Position numbers and translations under genes: made by a program
Shown here: one piece after another, positions 8,014 to 18,255 of the stretch
Layout of the letters: every line of letters starts with the position of its first letter
How positions within the stretch are numbered: position 1 is the stretch's first letter
Notes under the pieces: model-generated
Database searches by the model: none
What the model was told of the DNA's origin: nothing
The model's input: the letters and a program-made list of their open reading frames with translations, nothing else
Source: Desulfuromonas acetexigens
Lineage (GTDB): Bacteria > Desulfobacterota > Desulfuromonadia > Desulfuromonadales > Trichloromonadaceae
DNA length: 64,000 nt
Reading direction: 5' to 3'
Assembly (NCBI RefSeq): GCF_900111775.1
Contig: NZ_FOJJ01000041.1
Span: forward strand, 103,679 to 167,678

Positions 8014-8646
8014 ATGGCCGTCGCCAGGAAAGACTACATCCACCCCCTCTTTTTACGCCTTTGGCATGCCTTCCACGGTAGCTGCGTGCTGGTTCTGATC
8101 GGAACCGGCGCGCAGTTGCGTTTTCCCGGGCAGATTCATGTCGTTCCCAACTTCCGCATCGCCATCGAAGTCCACAACACCACCGGGTTGCTCGTCACCT
8201 TCAGCTTCTTCGTCTGGTTCTTCTATCACGCCATTCTCGCCGGTAGTCTCGGCACCCTTTATCTGCCGCGCAGGGGGGAGTTGAGCAGCAAACTGCGCGC
8301 CCAGTTGCGCTACTATTTCGGCGGCTACTTTCATGGCGAGCCCAACCCGCACCAGCCGACCTCGGACAACAAGTTCAACCCCATCGAAAAACCCCTTTAT
8401 CTGCTGGTCATGCTCGGCCTCTTCCCGGTGCAGATGGTCACCGGCATGGCCCTGAAATCCCTCTCTCCCCCCTGGAAAATCATCGACATGTTCGGCAGCA
8501 TCAAGGCCCTCATCGCCATCCACTGGATCGTCGGCTGCGCGATCCTGGCCTTTCTCCTCCTGCACGTCTATCTCTCGACCCTCGGCGTCACCTTCTGGTC
8601 CCGCTTCCGCACCATCCTCCACGGCTGGACCGAGGTAAAACGCTAG
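8014..8646 (+). CDS. Membrane cytochrome b subunit, copy 2
   Basis: A 210-residue paralogue of the gene 42 bases upstream, with the same ladder of histidines (RLWHAFHG, VHNTTGL, IAIHWIVG, LLHVYLSTLGVTFW) and shared motifs (GEPNPHQPTSDNKFN against GRPNPHHATPENKFN). It is probably a tandem duplication kept as a heterodimer or as two quinone-interacting subunits. Its stop overlaps the convergent glycosyltransferase stop by the four bases CTAG. Confidence 0.78.
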   Translation: MAVARKDYIHPLFLRLWHAFHGSCVLVLIGTGAQLRFPGQIHVVPNFRIAIEVHNTTGLLVTFSFFVWFFYHAILAGSLGTLYLPRRGELSSKLRAQLRYYFGGYFHGEPNPHQPTSDNKFNPIEKPLYLLVMLGLFPVQMVTGMALKSLSPPWKIIDMFGSIKALIAIHWIVGCAILAFLLLHVYLSTLGVTFWSRFRTILHGWTEVKR

Positions 8647-9647
8647 GCCTCCCCCAGCATCCCTTCACACAACCGACGAAGCTCGGCCGCCTCCCGTTCG
8701 GGACGATAGCCTTCCAGATCAGGGAGGGAAAGCAACTCGCGCAGAGCGCCGTCGTCGAGCAAACGCGAGGCGCACGCCAGAAACTCCGACCCATCCCCAT
8801 AAAGCAGACCATTTTCCCCCGGCCGCACCACCGCCGCGTTGCCGGGGATGTCGCGAGCGAGAATCGGCCGCCCGACGACCGTCGCTTCGAGCAGGGCGTT
8901 GGGCAGACCCTCGGCGACGGAATTGTTGAGGATGACGTCCACTTCCGCCATGGCGGCGGGCATGGCCTCGGCGGGAATGATCCCGAAATACCTGGCCCAG
9001 GGGCGCTCGTTCAGGGCGGCATGGAAGCGGCGGGCATAGTCCGCATCCAGTTCCGGGCCACAGAAAGCGACGATGAAATCCTGCCGTTGCCGGACCAGAG
9101 GGTCGAAAAGTTCAAGCAACTCCAGCACCCCTTTAACCGGCCGCAGGCTCGCTGGACAGAAGAAGAGAAAAACCCCCGGCGGGATCCCATGCAGTCGGCG
9201 CAAAGCATAGGGCGCCGTGCCCAGTTCGATGCCGGGGGGGAGATAATGCAGGCGCGAGCCGAGTTGCGGATAATCGCGGCGCAGCGCCGCACAGGTCAGG
9301 GGATTTTGGCTTGCGACGACGGCGGCTTCGCGGAAGGCCCGCAGAATCCAGGGACGCTGCTCGGAGTCGTCCAGGCCCTGATGGACATCGGTGCCGGTCA
9401 ACAGCACCAGAAAGGGCAGCTTGGCGCCGGCCTCCAGCCAGGGGCGGCCGGTGCGGTAGGCGTGCAAGAGAATCGCCAGATCGGGGGCGAAGGCGGCGAC
9501 TTCCTCGGCCACAGCCGCCGGCTCCGGAGGGACTTCCGCCAGCCGGACAACGGCCCCAAAAGCTTCCAGTCCCCGCTGAAAACGGCGGGCGGTCACGTAG
9601 TTGCCGGTGGCCCGGTCCTGCCGGGGGGAGAGGATCAGGATGCGCAT
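8643..9647 (-). CDS. Glycosyltransferase family 4 protein
   Basis: A 334-residue GT-B-fold enzyme. The N-terminal half has MRILILSPRQDRATGNYV and a linker LHYLPPGIELG. The C-terminal half carries FFCPASLRPVKGVLELLE and the nucleotide-sugar-binding NNSVAEGLPNALLEATVVGRPILARD, in which the E-x7-E pattern is visible. The donor and acceptor are unknown. Its start lies inside the 3' end of the deacetylase gene (13-base overlap), so the two form one unit. Confidence 0.85.
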   Translation of the reverse strand: MRILILSPRQDRATGNYVTARRFQRGLEAFGAVVRLAEVPPEPAAVAEEVAAFAPDLAILLHAYRTGRPWLEAGAKLPFLVLLTGTDVHQGLDDSEQRPWILRAFREAAVVASQNPLTCAALRRDYPQLGSRLHYLPPGIELGTAPYALRRLHGIPPGVFLFFCPASLRPVKGVLELLELFDPLVRQRQDFIVAFCGPELDADYARRFHAALNERPWARYFGIIPAEAMPAAMAEVDVILNNSVAEGLPNALLEATVVGRPILARDIPGNAAVVRPGENGLLYGDGSEFLACASRLLDDGALRELLSLPDLEGYRPEREAAELRRLCEGMLGEA

Positions 9648-10465
9648 GCGCAGGCTCCGAAATGGGTCAGGTGGATTTCTTTTTCACAGACAAGTCGGGT
9701 CATACGCGGATCGGTCAGGGCCAGGATTTCCCGAACCCGCTCCGGGCCGGAAAAGGGCTGCCCCGCATCACGGTAACCGGGATGCACCATCAGCTCCCAG
9801 ACCCCATCCGGCATCTCTTCCAAAACCGCCAGCAGCGCCTGGTTGTCAAGCCGGTCGAGAATGGTCATGCCCCACAGGCCTTGCGGCGCGAAGAACCCGG
9901 CCCCATCGATTAGCGCCGAAACGGCGGGTGCCAGGCGCCGGTAAAGAGCCAGTTCGTCGCCGAGAGGGGGCGGCGGATCGCGCCGGGGATCTTCCGCCGG
10001 CAATGGCCGCCGCAGAGCCCGAATGCCTTCGTCACGGGCGAGATCGAGCACCAGTTCGGTCACAGCGGAAAAGAGGAGGAAATGCTGGTGGCTGTCGAGA
10101 TGATCGGGCGTCAATCCAGCCTGGCGCACGCGGTCGATCTGTGCCGCCAGCTCCCGCCGTGCGCCCTGGCGGTCGAAATCGCCGGCGGCGAGAATCCGCC
10201 GCAGCTCAGGCTTGCCGGAAAATCCCCCCCCTTCGTCGGTGAGACCGGCGATAACGCCGGTCAGCGCCCGCCCTTCCGAGAGGTTCAGGTGAACCCCCAG
10301 CGGCATCCCCAGGCGCAGGGCTTCGCGGGTCGCCTCGGTGAAGTGTGGGCCGTTCGCCAAAAGCGAAACACTGGTGACAATCCCCTGCTCAAAACAGCGA
10401 AAAATTCCCCGGTCCCGCTCCGGCCCGCTCCCCAAATCATCGGCATTGACAATCAGCTGAATCAT
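9635..10465 (-). CDS. ChbG/HpnK-family (YdjC-like) carbohydrate deacetylase
   Basis: A 276-residue YdjC-fold protein. NADDLG near the N-terminus and DHLDSHQHF in the middle supply the Asp and His metal ligands, GVHLNLSEG is a second signature, and VWELMVHPGYRDAG closes the active site. Relatives remove acetyl groups from chito-oligosaccharides (ChbG) or act in hopanoid side-chain synthesis (HpnK). Pairing with a GT4 gene suggests glycan or glycolipid modification; the substrate is not predictable. Confidence 0.85.
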   Translation of the reverse strand: MIQLIVNADDLGSGPERDRGIFRCFEQGIVTSVSLLANGPHFTEATREALRLGMPLGVHLNLSEGRALTGVIAGLTDEGGGFSGKPELRRILAAGDFDRQGARRELAAQIDRVRQAGLTPDHLDSHQHFLLFSAVTELVLDLARDEGIRALRRPLPAEDPRRDPPPPLGDELALYRRLAPAVSALIDGAGFFAPQGLWGMTILDRLDNQALLAVLEEMPDGVWELMVHPGYRDAGQPFSGPERVREILALTDPRMTRLVCEKEIHLTHFGACACAS

Positions 10466-10565
10466 CTCTCCACCCTCCCTTTCAATCTAATCGGCGAGAA
10501 CAAGTTAACCCGCAAGGCGCGGTCGCGGCAATCCCAAAGTCGACCGGACCCTTCCGCCGCCCGGC

Positions 10566-10593
10566 TGGACCTTTGCCGGGGAGCGGCTATGAT
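10566..10593 (+). promoter_or_regulatory. Candidate promoter of the N-ATPase operon
   Basis: TGGACC (10566-10571) and TATGAT (10588-10593) are separated by 16 bases in the 183-base gap before atpD. The -10 is good, the -35 weak. It is the best candidate seen in this gap. Confidence 0.3.
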
Positions 10594-10621
10594 TAAAGTG
10601 TAAACGTTTCCAGCCCCGTGA

Positions 10622-12416
<1,795 letters not shown>

Positions 12417-12420
<4 letters not shown>

Positions 12421-12776
12421 ACGATAAACCGCGCACGCCGGATAAAACGCCCGCTCCCGACCGGGACTTTCAACGGCGACTGGCCGCCAAACAGCGCCGC
12501 CGCCTGCACAGCCAACGGCAGGGGGAGCAAACGGCCTGGTTCGGGCTGGGGATGTTCGGTCTGGTCGGCTGGTCGGTGGCCATTCCCACGGTGCTCTGCA
12601 TCGCCCTCGGCCTCTGGCTCGACCGCACCGTGACCGGCCGCTATTCCTGGACGTTGCTGCTCCTCGGCGTCGGCATCACCCTCGGCTGCCTGAACGCCTG
12701 GTACTGGGTCGGCAATGAGCGCCGGGCGATCGAACGGGAGCGACGCGATCCAGAGGAGAAGGACGATGCCCTTTGA
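12417..12776 (+). CDS. atpQ: N-ATPase AtpQ (AtpI-like) membrane protein
   Basis: A 119-residue protein with a charged N-terminus (about 45 residues rich in Arg, Lys and Pro) and two membrane helices (VGWSVAIPTVLCIALGLWLD and a second ending NAWYWVGNERR). This is the AtpI-like topology and position of AtpQ in N-ATPase operons. Probably involved in assembly of the c-ring or Mg2+ supply; inference from the family. Confidence 0.82.
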
Positions 12777-13059
12777 TCCCATTCTCATGACCTGTGCCTT
12801 TGCCGTCGGCGCCGCTGTTGGCGGCCTCTACTTCGGCGGTCTCTGGCTCACCGTGCGCCGCCTGGCGACCGCCCGGCAGCCGAAAAAGCTGCTGGTGATC
12901 AGTTATGGATTGCGTCTCTCGCTCTTATTGGCGGCCTTCTATCCCCTGGCCCGGCATGGGCTGACTGCCGTCGCCGCCGCCATGGCCGGCCTACTCCTTT
13001 CCCGTCACCTGTGGCTGGCAAGCAAGGGGCGCAACCGCTCCACTCCCCGGGAGGCATGA
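12766..13059 (+). CDS. atpR: N-ATPase AtpR small membrane protein
   Basis: A 97-residue, three-helix membrane protein (AFAVGAAVGGLYFGGLWLTV, ISYGLRLSLLLAAFYPLARH, TAVAAAMAGLLLSRHLWLAS). Position between atpQ and atpB and the conserved Arg in a membrane helix (YGLRLSL) match AtpR, a protein found only in N-ATPase operons and suggested to assist c-ring assembly. The start at 12766 overlaps atpQ by 11 bases and has a GAGGAGAAGG site. Confidence 0.82.
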   Translation: MPFDPILMTCAFAVGAAVGGLYFGGLWLTVRRLATARQPKKLLVISYGLRLSLLLAAFYPLARHGLTAVAAAMAGLLLSRHLWLASKGRNRSTPREA

Positions 13060-13742
13060 TGCAGATCAGCCCCGACCACATCCTGCTCTGGCAAGGACCG
13101 GGCTTCGCTCTGAACGCCACCTTGGCCTTCACCTGGCTGAACATGCTGCTTCTGGCAACCGGGGCGGCGGTCATCACCGGCCGCCTGACGACCTCCGGAA
13201 ACCTTTCGAAGGGGCAAAATCTGCTCGAGACCCTGGTTACCGGAGTCTGCAAGGAACTGGAGGCGCTGGGCCTTACGCCGGCCAAGGAATTTCTTCCCTT
13301 CATCGGCACCCTCTTTCTCTTCGTCCTCACCGCCAATCTGCTTTCGGTCGTCCCCGGTTACCAGGCGCCCACCGGTTCCCTCTCCACCACCACGGCCCTG
13401 GCCCTCTGCGTGCTGGTCGCCGTCCCCTGGTGGGGCATCAAACGCCAGGGGGTGCGCAACTATCTCAGGCTCTACCTGGAACCGACGCCGCTCATGCTCC
13501 CCTTCAACCTCTTCGGTGAACTGGCGCGGACCCTGGCCCTGGCGGTGCGCCTCTTCGGCAATATCATGAGCGGAACGATGATCGCCGCCATCCTGCTGAC
13601 CGTCGCCCCGCTCATTTTCCCGGTCATCATGAATCTCCTCGGACTGATCATCGGCGTCATCCAGGCCTACATCTTCGCCATCCTCGCCGCCGTCTACATC
13701 GCCGCCGCCGTGCAGACGCGGGAGGGGGAGGAAAGCGAATGA
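13056..13742 (+). CDS. atpB: N-ATPase subunit a
   Basis: A 228-residue a subunit. The essential stator arginine is in NLFGELARTLALAVRLFGN, followed by IMSGTMIAA and a C-terminal helix IGVIQAYIFAILAAVYIA. The ATG at 13056 overlaps the atpR stop. The subunit forms the ion half-channels against the c-ring. Confidence 0.92.
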   Translation: MMQISPDHILLWQGPGFALNATLAFTWLNMLLLATGAAVITGRLTTSGNLSKGQNLLETLVTGVCKELEALGLTPAKEFLPFIGTLFLFVLTANLLSVVPGYQAPTGSLSTTTALALCVLVAVPWWGIKRQGVRNYLRLYLEPTPLMLPFNLFGELARTLALAVRLFGNIMSGTMIAAILLTVAPLIFPVIMNLLGLIIGVIQAYIFAILAAVYIAAAVQTREGEESE

Positions 13743-13761
13743 TGAGTGATGAATGAGGCGA

Positions 13762-13803
13762 CAACTACCAACTACCAACTACCAACTACCAACTACCAAC
13801 TAC
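13762..13803 (+). repeat. Six tandem CAACTAC heptamers just before the atpE ribosome-binding site
   Basis: CAACTAC is repeated six times without error (13762-13803), followed by a partial CAA that runs into the AAAGGAG site of atpE. The tract has no G and should be unstructured in RNA. It fills the only substantial gap (74 bases) in the operon before atpF, exactly where the c subunit, needed in many copies per complex, is translated. Confidence 0.95.
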
Positions 13804-13816
13804 CAAAGGAGCCCAT

Positions 13817-14098
13817 ATGGACATTCTCGGATGGATTGCCGTCGCTTCGATTTTCGCCGCCGGCCTATGCATGGGGATCGGCGCCATCGGCCCGGCCCTC
13901 GGCGAAGGCCGCGCCCTGGCCCAGGCCCTGAGCGCCCTGGCCCAGCAACCGGACGAAGCCAACACCATCACCCGCACCCTCTTCGTCGGCATGGCCATGG
14001 TCGAATCGACGGGCATCTACTGCTTTGTCGTCACCATGATCCTGCTCTTCGCCAACCCCTTCTGGAACCACTTCATCAAGCTGGCGGCGGAGAAGTAG
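13817..14098 (+). CDS. atpE: N-ATPase subunit c with Na+-binding motif
   Basis: A 93-residue two-helix c subunit. Helix 2 carries MVESTGIYCF, with E63, S64, T65 and Y68 aligning to the Glu65, Ser66, Thr67 and Tyr70 of the Na+-binding c-rings of Ilyobacter and Propionigenium. Helix 1 carries GPALGEGRAL, so the position equivalent to Gln32 is Glu30, giving two carboxylates, as described for N-ATPases. Na+ specificity is therefore predicted, not shown. The RBS AAAGGAG directly abuts a CAACTAC repeat tract. Confidence 0.93.
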   Translation: MDILGWIAVASIFAAGLCMGIGAIGPALGEGRALAQALSALAQQPDEANTITRTLFVGMAMVESTGIYCFVVTMILLFANPFWNHFIKLAAEK

Positions 14099-14896
14099 AT
14101 GCTCATCGACTGGACCACGGTCGCCTTTCAGCTCTTCAACTTCCTGCTGCTGGTTGTGCTGCTCAAGCGCTTTCTCTATGGCCCGATCACCCGCGCCATG
14201 GACCGTCGCGAAGAAGAGCTGACCGAGATTCGGGACGAGGCGTCACGCCTGCGCGCCGAAGCCGAGACGGCCCTCGATAGCTACCTGCGCCAACAGCGGG
14301 AGTTGGAGGAAGAGAGCGCCGAGCTGCTGCGCCGGGCGACCGAAGAGGCGGAGACCCGGCGTCGGGAACTCCTTGCCCAGGCGCACGCAGAGGCGGAAGT
14401 CCAGCGCGATCAGTGGCGCCAGGCCCTGCACAGTCAACAGCGGGAATTTCTCGCCGAACTACAACAGCGCTCGGTGACCGGCGTCCTCACTCTGGCCCGC
14501 CGGGCGCTGGCCGAGTTGACCGATGAAACGCTGGAGAACGCCCTGGCCCGGGAGCTGCTGACCCGTCTGCGGGAACTGCCGGAGCCGGATCAAGCCCGTT
14601 TCCTGGCGGCGGCCAGGTCGGGACGGCTGGTTGCCCGCGGCGGCTTCGCGGCGGACGAGGATTTACGGCACAAACTGGAACAGGCCTTGGGCGACAAGGT
14701 CGGCGCGCCGGTCGAACTCGCCTGGGAAGAGAGCCCCGAGGCGACTCTCGACATCGAAATCATCGGCGACGGTCGGCGCCTGGCCTGGGGCATCTCCGGT
14801 TACCTGGAAGAGGTACGGGAACGGGTGCGGAAGCTCTTTGATGGGCAGGGGCGCGCGGAGGTAAACGGAACCGATTCGCCGATGGAGGAACCATGA
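14099..14896 (+). CDS. atpF: N-ATPase subunit b with delta-like C-terminal extension
   Basis: A 265-residue protein, about 100 residues longer than a normal b subunit. One N-terminal membrane helix ([20 protein letters not shown]) is followed by a long Arg/Glu-rich coiled coil to about residue 135. A C-terminal domain (about 150-250: [20 protein letters not shown]) is reminiscent of the delta/OSCP C-terminal domain. N-ATPase operons lack atpH, and this extension probably takes over the delta function. The start follows directly on the atpE stop; the stop overlaps atpA. Confidence 0.87.
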   Translation: MLIDWTTVAFQLFNFLLLVVLLKRFLYGPITRAMDRREEELTEIRDEASRLRAEAETALDSYLRQQRELEEESAELLRRATEEAETRRRELLAQAHAEAEVQRDQWRQALHSQQREFLAELQQRSVTGVLTLARRALAELTDETLENALARELLTRLRELPEPDQARFLAAARSGRLVARGGFAADEDLRHKLEQALGDKVGAPVELAWEESPEATLDIEIIGDGRRLAWGISGYLEEVRERVRKLFDGQGRAEVNGTDSPMEEP

Positions 14897-16443
14897 ACCG
14901 GACCCCGGAAAGCCTGACGGCGGCGCTCGATGCAGCCATGGCCACCCTGGACGAGGCGGTCGCGGGGGGCAAGGCGCGCCTCACCCCGGAAGAGATCGGT
15001 CACATCACCTATATCGGTAAGGGCATCGCCCTGATCGACGGCCTCCCCGGCGTGCGCAGTGAAGAGCTGCTGATGCTGGGGGACGGCGTTCAAGGCTTGG
15101 TCTTCAATATCGATCCCGAGCAGGTCGGCGTCATCCTCTTGGGGGATTACGGTGCCCTCGGCGCCGGCGATCTGGTTCGGCGCAGCGGTGAAGTGCTGGC
15201 GGTCCCGGTCGGGGAGGATCTCCTCGGGCGGGTCGTCGATCCCCTCGGGCGGCCCCGCGACAGCCGGGGAGAGCCCGTCTGCCATGAGCGGCTGCCGGTC
15301 GAACGGCCGGCGGCGGAAGTCATGGACCGGGCACCGGTCACCGTCCCCCTGGCGACGGGGATCAAGGTCATCGACGCCCTGATTCCCATCGGCCGCGGCC
15401 AACGGGAACTGATCCTCGGCGACCGGCAGACCGGCAAAAGCGCCATCGCCATCGACACCATTGTCAACCAGCGTGGGAAAGATGTCGTTTGCATCTACTG
15501 CGCCATCGGTCAACGCTCATCGAGCATCGCCCGGGTGATCGAACAGCTGCAGCGGCACGGGGCGCTCGATTACACCCTGGTCGTCGTCGCCGAGGGGGAC
15601 GATCCGCCCGGACTGCAATATATCGCTCCCTACGCCGCCACCAGCATGGGGGAATTTTTCATGGAACAGGGACGCGACGTGCTCGTGGTCTACGACGACC
15701 TCACCCAGCACGCCCGTGCCTACCGGGAACTTTCCCTGCTGCTGCGGCGGCCGCCGGGGCGGGAGGCCTTCCCCGGCGACATCTTCTATCTGCACTCGCG
15801 CCTGCTCGAACGCTCCACCCATCTGCGCCCCGAGCGGGGCGGCGGCTCACTCACCGCCTTGCCGATCATCGAAACCGAGGCGCAGAATCTTTCGGCCTAC
15901 ATCCCGACCAATCTCATTTCCATCACCGACGGCCAGATCTACCTGTCGCCGCAGCTTTTCCAGAAGGGTTTGCTTCCCCCGGTCGAGGTCGGCAAGTCGG
16001 TCTCGCGGGTCGGCGGCAAGACCCAGTTGCCGGCCTATCGGGCGGTGGCCTCCGATCTCAAACTGAGCTACGCCCAATTCGAGGAGCTGGAAATTTTCTC
16101 TCGCTTCGGCACCCGGTTGGACGACGAAACCCGCCGCACTTTGGAGCGGGGGCGCAAGGTGCGCGGCATCCTCAAACAGCCCCAGCTCTCCCCCTTGAGC
16201 CCCGCCGAGCAGGTCATGGTCCTCTACGCCGTCACCCAGGGGCTCTTCGACGCCGTGCCGGAACCGGAGTTGTCCCAGGCCGAAGCCGCCGTCGTCGCCG
16301 CCCTCGGAATACTCCCCGACATCGTCCGCACCATCGAGCAAGGGGAGACGTTAAAACCAGAGGCCCTCGAAGCCTTGCTCGCGGCGGCACGAAAAGCCGT
16401 GTCCCCCTTGCTGGGCCCGGAAAAAGTAGCAGACGATCACTGA
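14893..16443 (+). CDS. atpA: N-ATPase subunit alpha
   Basis: A 516-residue alpha subunit. Walker [14 protein letters not shown] is at about residues 176-188; the non-catalytic site region [20 protein letters not shown] and [10 protein letters not shown] follow. The gene overlaps atpF by four bases. Unlike the rest of the operon, it is separated from atpG by 145 bases filled by a palindromic repeat element. Confidence 0.95.
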   Translation: MNRTPESLTAALDAAMATLDEAVAGGKARLTPEEIGHITYIGKGIALIDGLPGVRSEELLMLGDGVQGLVFNIDPEQVGVILLGDYGALGAGDLVRRSGEVLAVPVGEDLLGRVVDPLGRPRDSRGEPVCHERLPVERPAAEVMDRAPVTVPLATGIKVIDALIPIGRGQRELILGDRQTGKSAIAIDTIVNQRGKDVVCIYCAIGQRSSSIARVIEQLQRHGALDYTLVVVAEGDDPPGLQYIAPYAATSMGEFFMEQGRDVLVVYDDLTQHARAYRELSLLLRRPPGREAFPGDIFYLHSRLLERSTHLRPERGGGSLTALPIIETEAQNLSAYIPTNLISITDGQIYLSPQLFQKGLLPPVEVGKSVSRVGGKTQLPAYRAVASDLKLSYAQFEELEIFSRFGTRLDDETRRTLERGRKVRGILKQPQLSPLSPAEQVMVLYAVTQGLFDAVPEPELSQAEAAVVAALGILPDIVRTIEQGETLKPEALEALLAAARKAVSPLLGPEKVADDH

Positions 16444-16453
16444 AACCGTTATT

Positions 16454-16575
16454 GGGCTGATCAAAAATGTCCAGGCGCAAGGCGCCCGAAATTCGAGGAG
16501 TGAGTCGTACCTCTAAGGTACGTCGCAACGACGAGGATGAGGGCAACGCCGCGAATGGGCGTTTTTCATCAGCCC
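16454..16575. repeat. MITE-like long palindrome between atpA and atpG
   Basis: This is an imperfect inverted repeat of about 122 bp. The left end GGGCTGATCAAAAATG pairs with the right end CATTTTTGATCAGCCC-like sequence CGTTTTTCATCAGCCC, and the centre is the small palindrome GTACCT-CTA-AGGTAC. A related element lies at 55996-56121 and degenerate end fragments at 20151-20174 and 20253-20281. It has no coding capacity. It would form a long hairpin in the atp transcript and could lower or process expression of the distal atpG. Confidence 0.7.
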
Positions 16576-16588
16576 TTCAGGAGCGTGG

Positions 16589-17461
16589 ATGGAAACCTTG
16601 CAGGACATCCAACACCGCATCCGTGGCACCGCCGATCTGCATGCCGTGGTGCGCACCATGAAATCCCTGGCGGCGGTAAATATCCGCCAGTATGAAAAAG
16701 CCATGCTCTCCCTCGGGGATTACCGGCAATCGGTGGAACTCGGCCTGCGCGGGGTGCTGCGCCTGCGCCCGCTTCTGCCGCGCACGCCGGAACCCCGACG
16801 GGGCGTGGTGCTGATCCTTGGTTCCGATCAGGGGATGGCCGGACGCTTCAACGAAGTCCTCCTCGACTTCGCCGAAGAAGAGCTGCGCGACCAGCCACTG
16901 CCCGAAGCCGGATGGGAATTCTGGGCGGCGGGAGCGAAAATGATCGGCGGCGTCGAGGATCGTTTCCGTCCCCCTCGCGAAGCCTTCCCCCTCCCCGCCT
17001 CTTCCCACCAGATCACCGCGACGGTGCAGGAGGTGGTGCTGCGCTTCGAGGCCGCCTGCAGCGAGGGGGGAGAAACCCGCCTGCTGCTGTTGCACAACGA
17101 GCCCAGCCCCGGCGCCGGGTACCGCCGACGCCAGGCGATTCTCCACCCCCACGACCGGCGCTGGCTGGAGGCCATCGGCGGCCAGACCTGGCCCGGCCGC
17201 GCCCTCCCAGCCCACACCCTGCCCGCCGAACAACTCCTTTCCGCGCTGCTGCGGGAACATCTCTTCATCTCCCTCTTCGAAGCCTTCGCCGCCTCCCTCG
17301 CCGCCGAAAACGCCGCCAGGCTGGCGGCCATGCAGCAGGCGGAAAAAAAGATCGAGGAAATGACCCTCGATCTCACCGCCCGCTTCAACCACCTGCGCCA
17401 GACCCAGATCACCGAAGAACTCCTCGACGTTATTTCCGGCTTCGAAGCGCTCTCCAACTGA
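16589..17461 (+). CDS. atpG: N-ATPase subunit gamma
   Basis: A 290-residue gamma subunit. The N-terminal helix (DIQHRIRGTADLHAVVRTMK, followed by SLAAVNIRQYEKA) and C-terminal helix (FNHLRQTQITEELLDVISG) form the rotor coiled coil; LILGSDQGMAGRFNE is a divergent version of the family core. It closes the operon in the atpDCQRBEFAG order. An AGGAG site precedes the ATG at 16589. More divergent than alpha and beta, as usual for N-ATPases. Confidence 0.9.
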   Translation: METLQDIQHRIRGTADLHAVVRTMKSLAAVNIRQYEKAMLSLGDYRQSVELGLRGVLRLRPLLPRTPEPRRGVVLILGSDQGMAGRFNEVLLDFAEEELRDQPLPEAGWEFWAAGAKMIGGVEDRFRPPREAFPLPASSHQITATVQEVVLRFEAACSEGGETRLLLLHNEPSPGAGYRRRQAILHPHDRRWLEAIGGQTWPGRALPAHTLPAEQLLSALLREHLFISLFEAFAASLAAENAARLAAMQQAEKKIEEMTLDLTARFNHLRQTQITEELLDVISGFEALSN

Positions 17462-17618
17462 CGTCCAAAAATCGCCCACGACCTAAGGACCCGAATGCAA
17501 AGATCTTTTAACCAAGACATTCTCCTGTTTTTTTTATGGACGCCGGAGCATCATTCCCCGTAAGATGAAAAGCGGCTTTAAAGCCGGATCTCTCATTTAT
17601 GCACGGAAGGAAATCTGA

Positions 17619-18116
17619 ATGGCACAGGCAAAAAAAGGTGATCGCGTCACCATCAACTTTATCGGCACCCTTGAGGACGGCACGGTTTTCGACACCACCT
17701 TTCCCGATTCCAATCCCGAAGCGGCTTGCAGCACCGAAGACTGCGGTTCGGACGATTGCGGCTGCTGTGATGAAAGCGGTCCCATGGAACTCGTCATCGG
17801 CGAGGACGATTTCTTCACCCAGATTGAAGAAGCGCTGGTCGGCATGGCTCCCGGCGAAAAGAAGATCGTGAAAATTCCCGCCGAAGACGCTTTTGGCGAA
17901 TACGATGAAGACAAGGTCTTCACCGTCCCCCGCAGCGAAATTCCCGACGACATCTACCCCGAAGTCGGCCAAGAGTTGGAACTGACCGGCGAGGACGACG
18001 AAGTCATCGAAGTGACGGTCATCGAAGTCGACGAAGAAAACATCACCCTCGACGCCAATCATCCCCTGGCGGGGGAAGATCTCAGCTACGAGGTAGAACT
18101 GTTCGAAATCCTCTAG
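17619..18116 (+). CDS. FKBP/SlyD-like peptidyl-prolyl isomerase with Cys-rich insert
   Basis: A 165-residue protein with the SlyD-type FKBP fold: GDRVTINFIGTLEDGTVFDTT, then PMELVIGEDDFFTQIEEAL, GMAPGEKKIVKIPAEDAFG, an insert-in-flap chaperone domain and a final YEVELFEIL. Between the first strands lies an acidic insert with five cysteines (residues about 37-51: CSTEDCGSDDCGCC), absent from ordinary SlyD, which carries its metal-binding residues at the C-terminus. It may bind Ni, Zn or Cu. No signal peptide, so cytoplasmic. It stands alone, ending at a terminator. Confidence 0.85.
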   Translation: MAQAKKGDRVTINFIGTLEDGTVFDTTFPDSNPEAACSTEDCGSDDCGCCDESGPMELVIGEDDFFTQIEEALVGMAPGEKKIVKIPAEDAFGEYDEDKVFTVPRSEIPDDIYPEVGQELELTGEDDEVIEVTVIEVDEENITLDANHPLAGEDLSYEVELFEIL

Positions 18117-18140
18117 CCAACCGCCGCAACATTAAACAAA

Positions 18141-18182
18141 AGACAAAAGCCCCCGGAATTAAATTTCCGGGGGCTTTTGTCT
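18141..18182 (+). terminator. Intrinsic terminator after the FKBP gene
   Basis: A near-perfect hairpin with arms AGACAAAAGCCCCCGGAA and TTCCGGGGGCTTTTGTCT around a short AT loop. The run of T on the 3' arm makes it active on the plus strand; the symmetry also allows the reverse. Confidence 0.88.
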
Positions 18183-18201
18183 TTGCGCCCTTGCCGACGA
18201 A

Positions 18202-18229
18202 AAAAGCCCCAGCGGTTGCCGGGGCTTTT
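18202..18229 (-). terminator. Intrinsic terminator of the OFA transporter
   Basis: Arms AAAAGCCCC and GGGGCTTTT lie 26 bases beyond the stop of the minus-strand transporter; on that strand the stem is followed by TTTTTT. Confidence 0.75.
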
Positions 18230-18255
18230 CGTTTCATGCGTATCGCGGAAGAAGC

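Noticed and set aside
13762..13803. CRISPR-like array
   Set aside because: The units are 7 bp with no spacers, so it is a simple tandem repeat. No CRISPR array or cas gene was seen anywhere.
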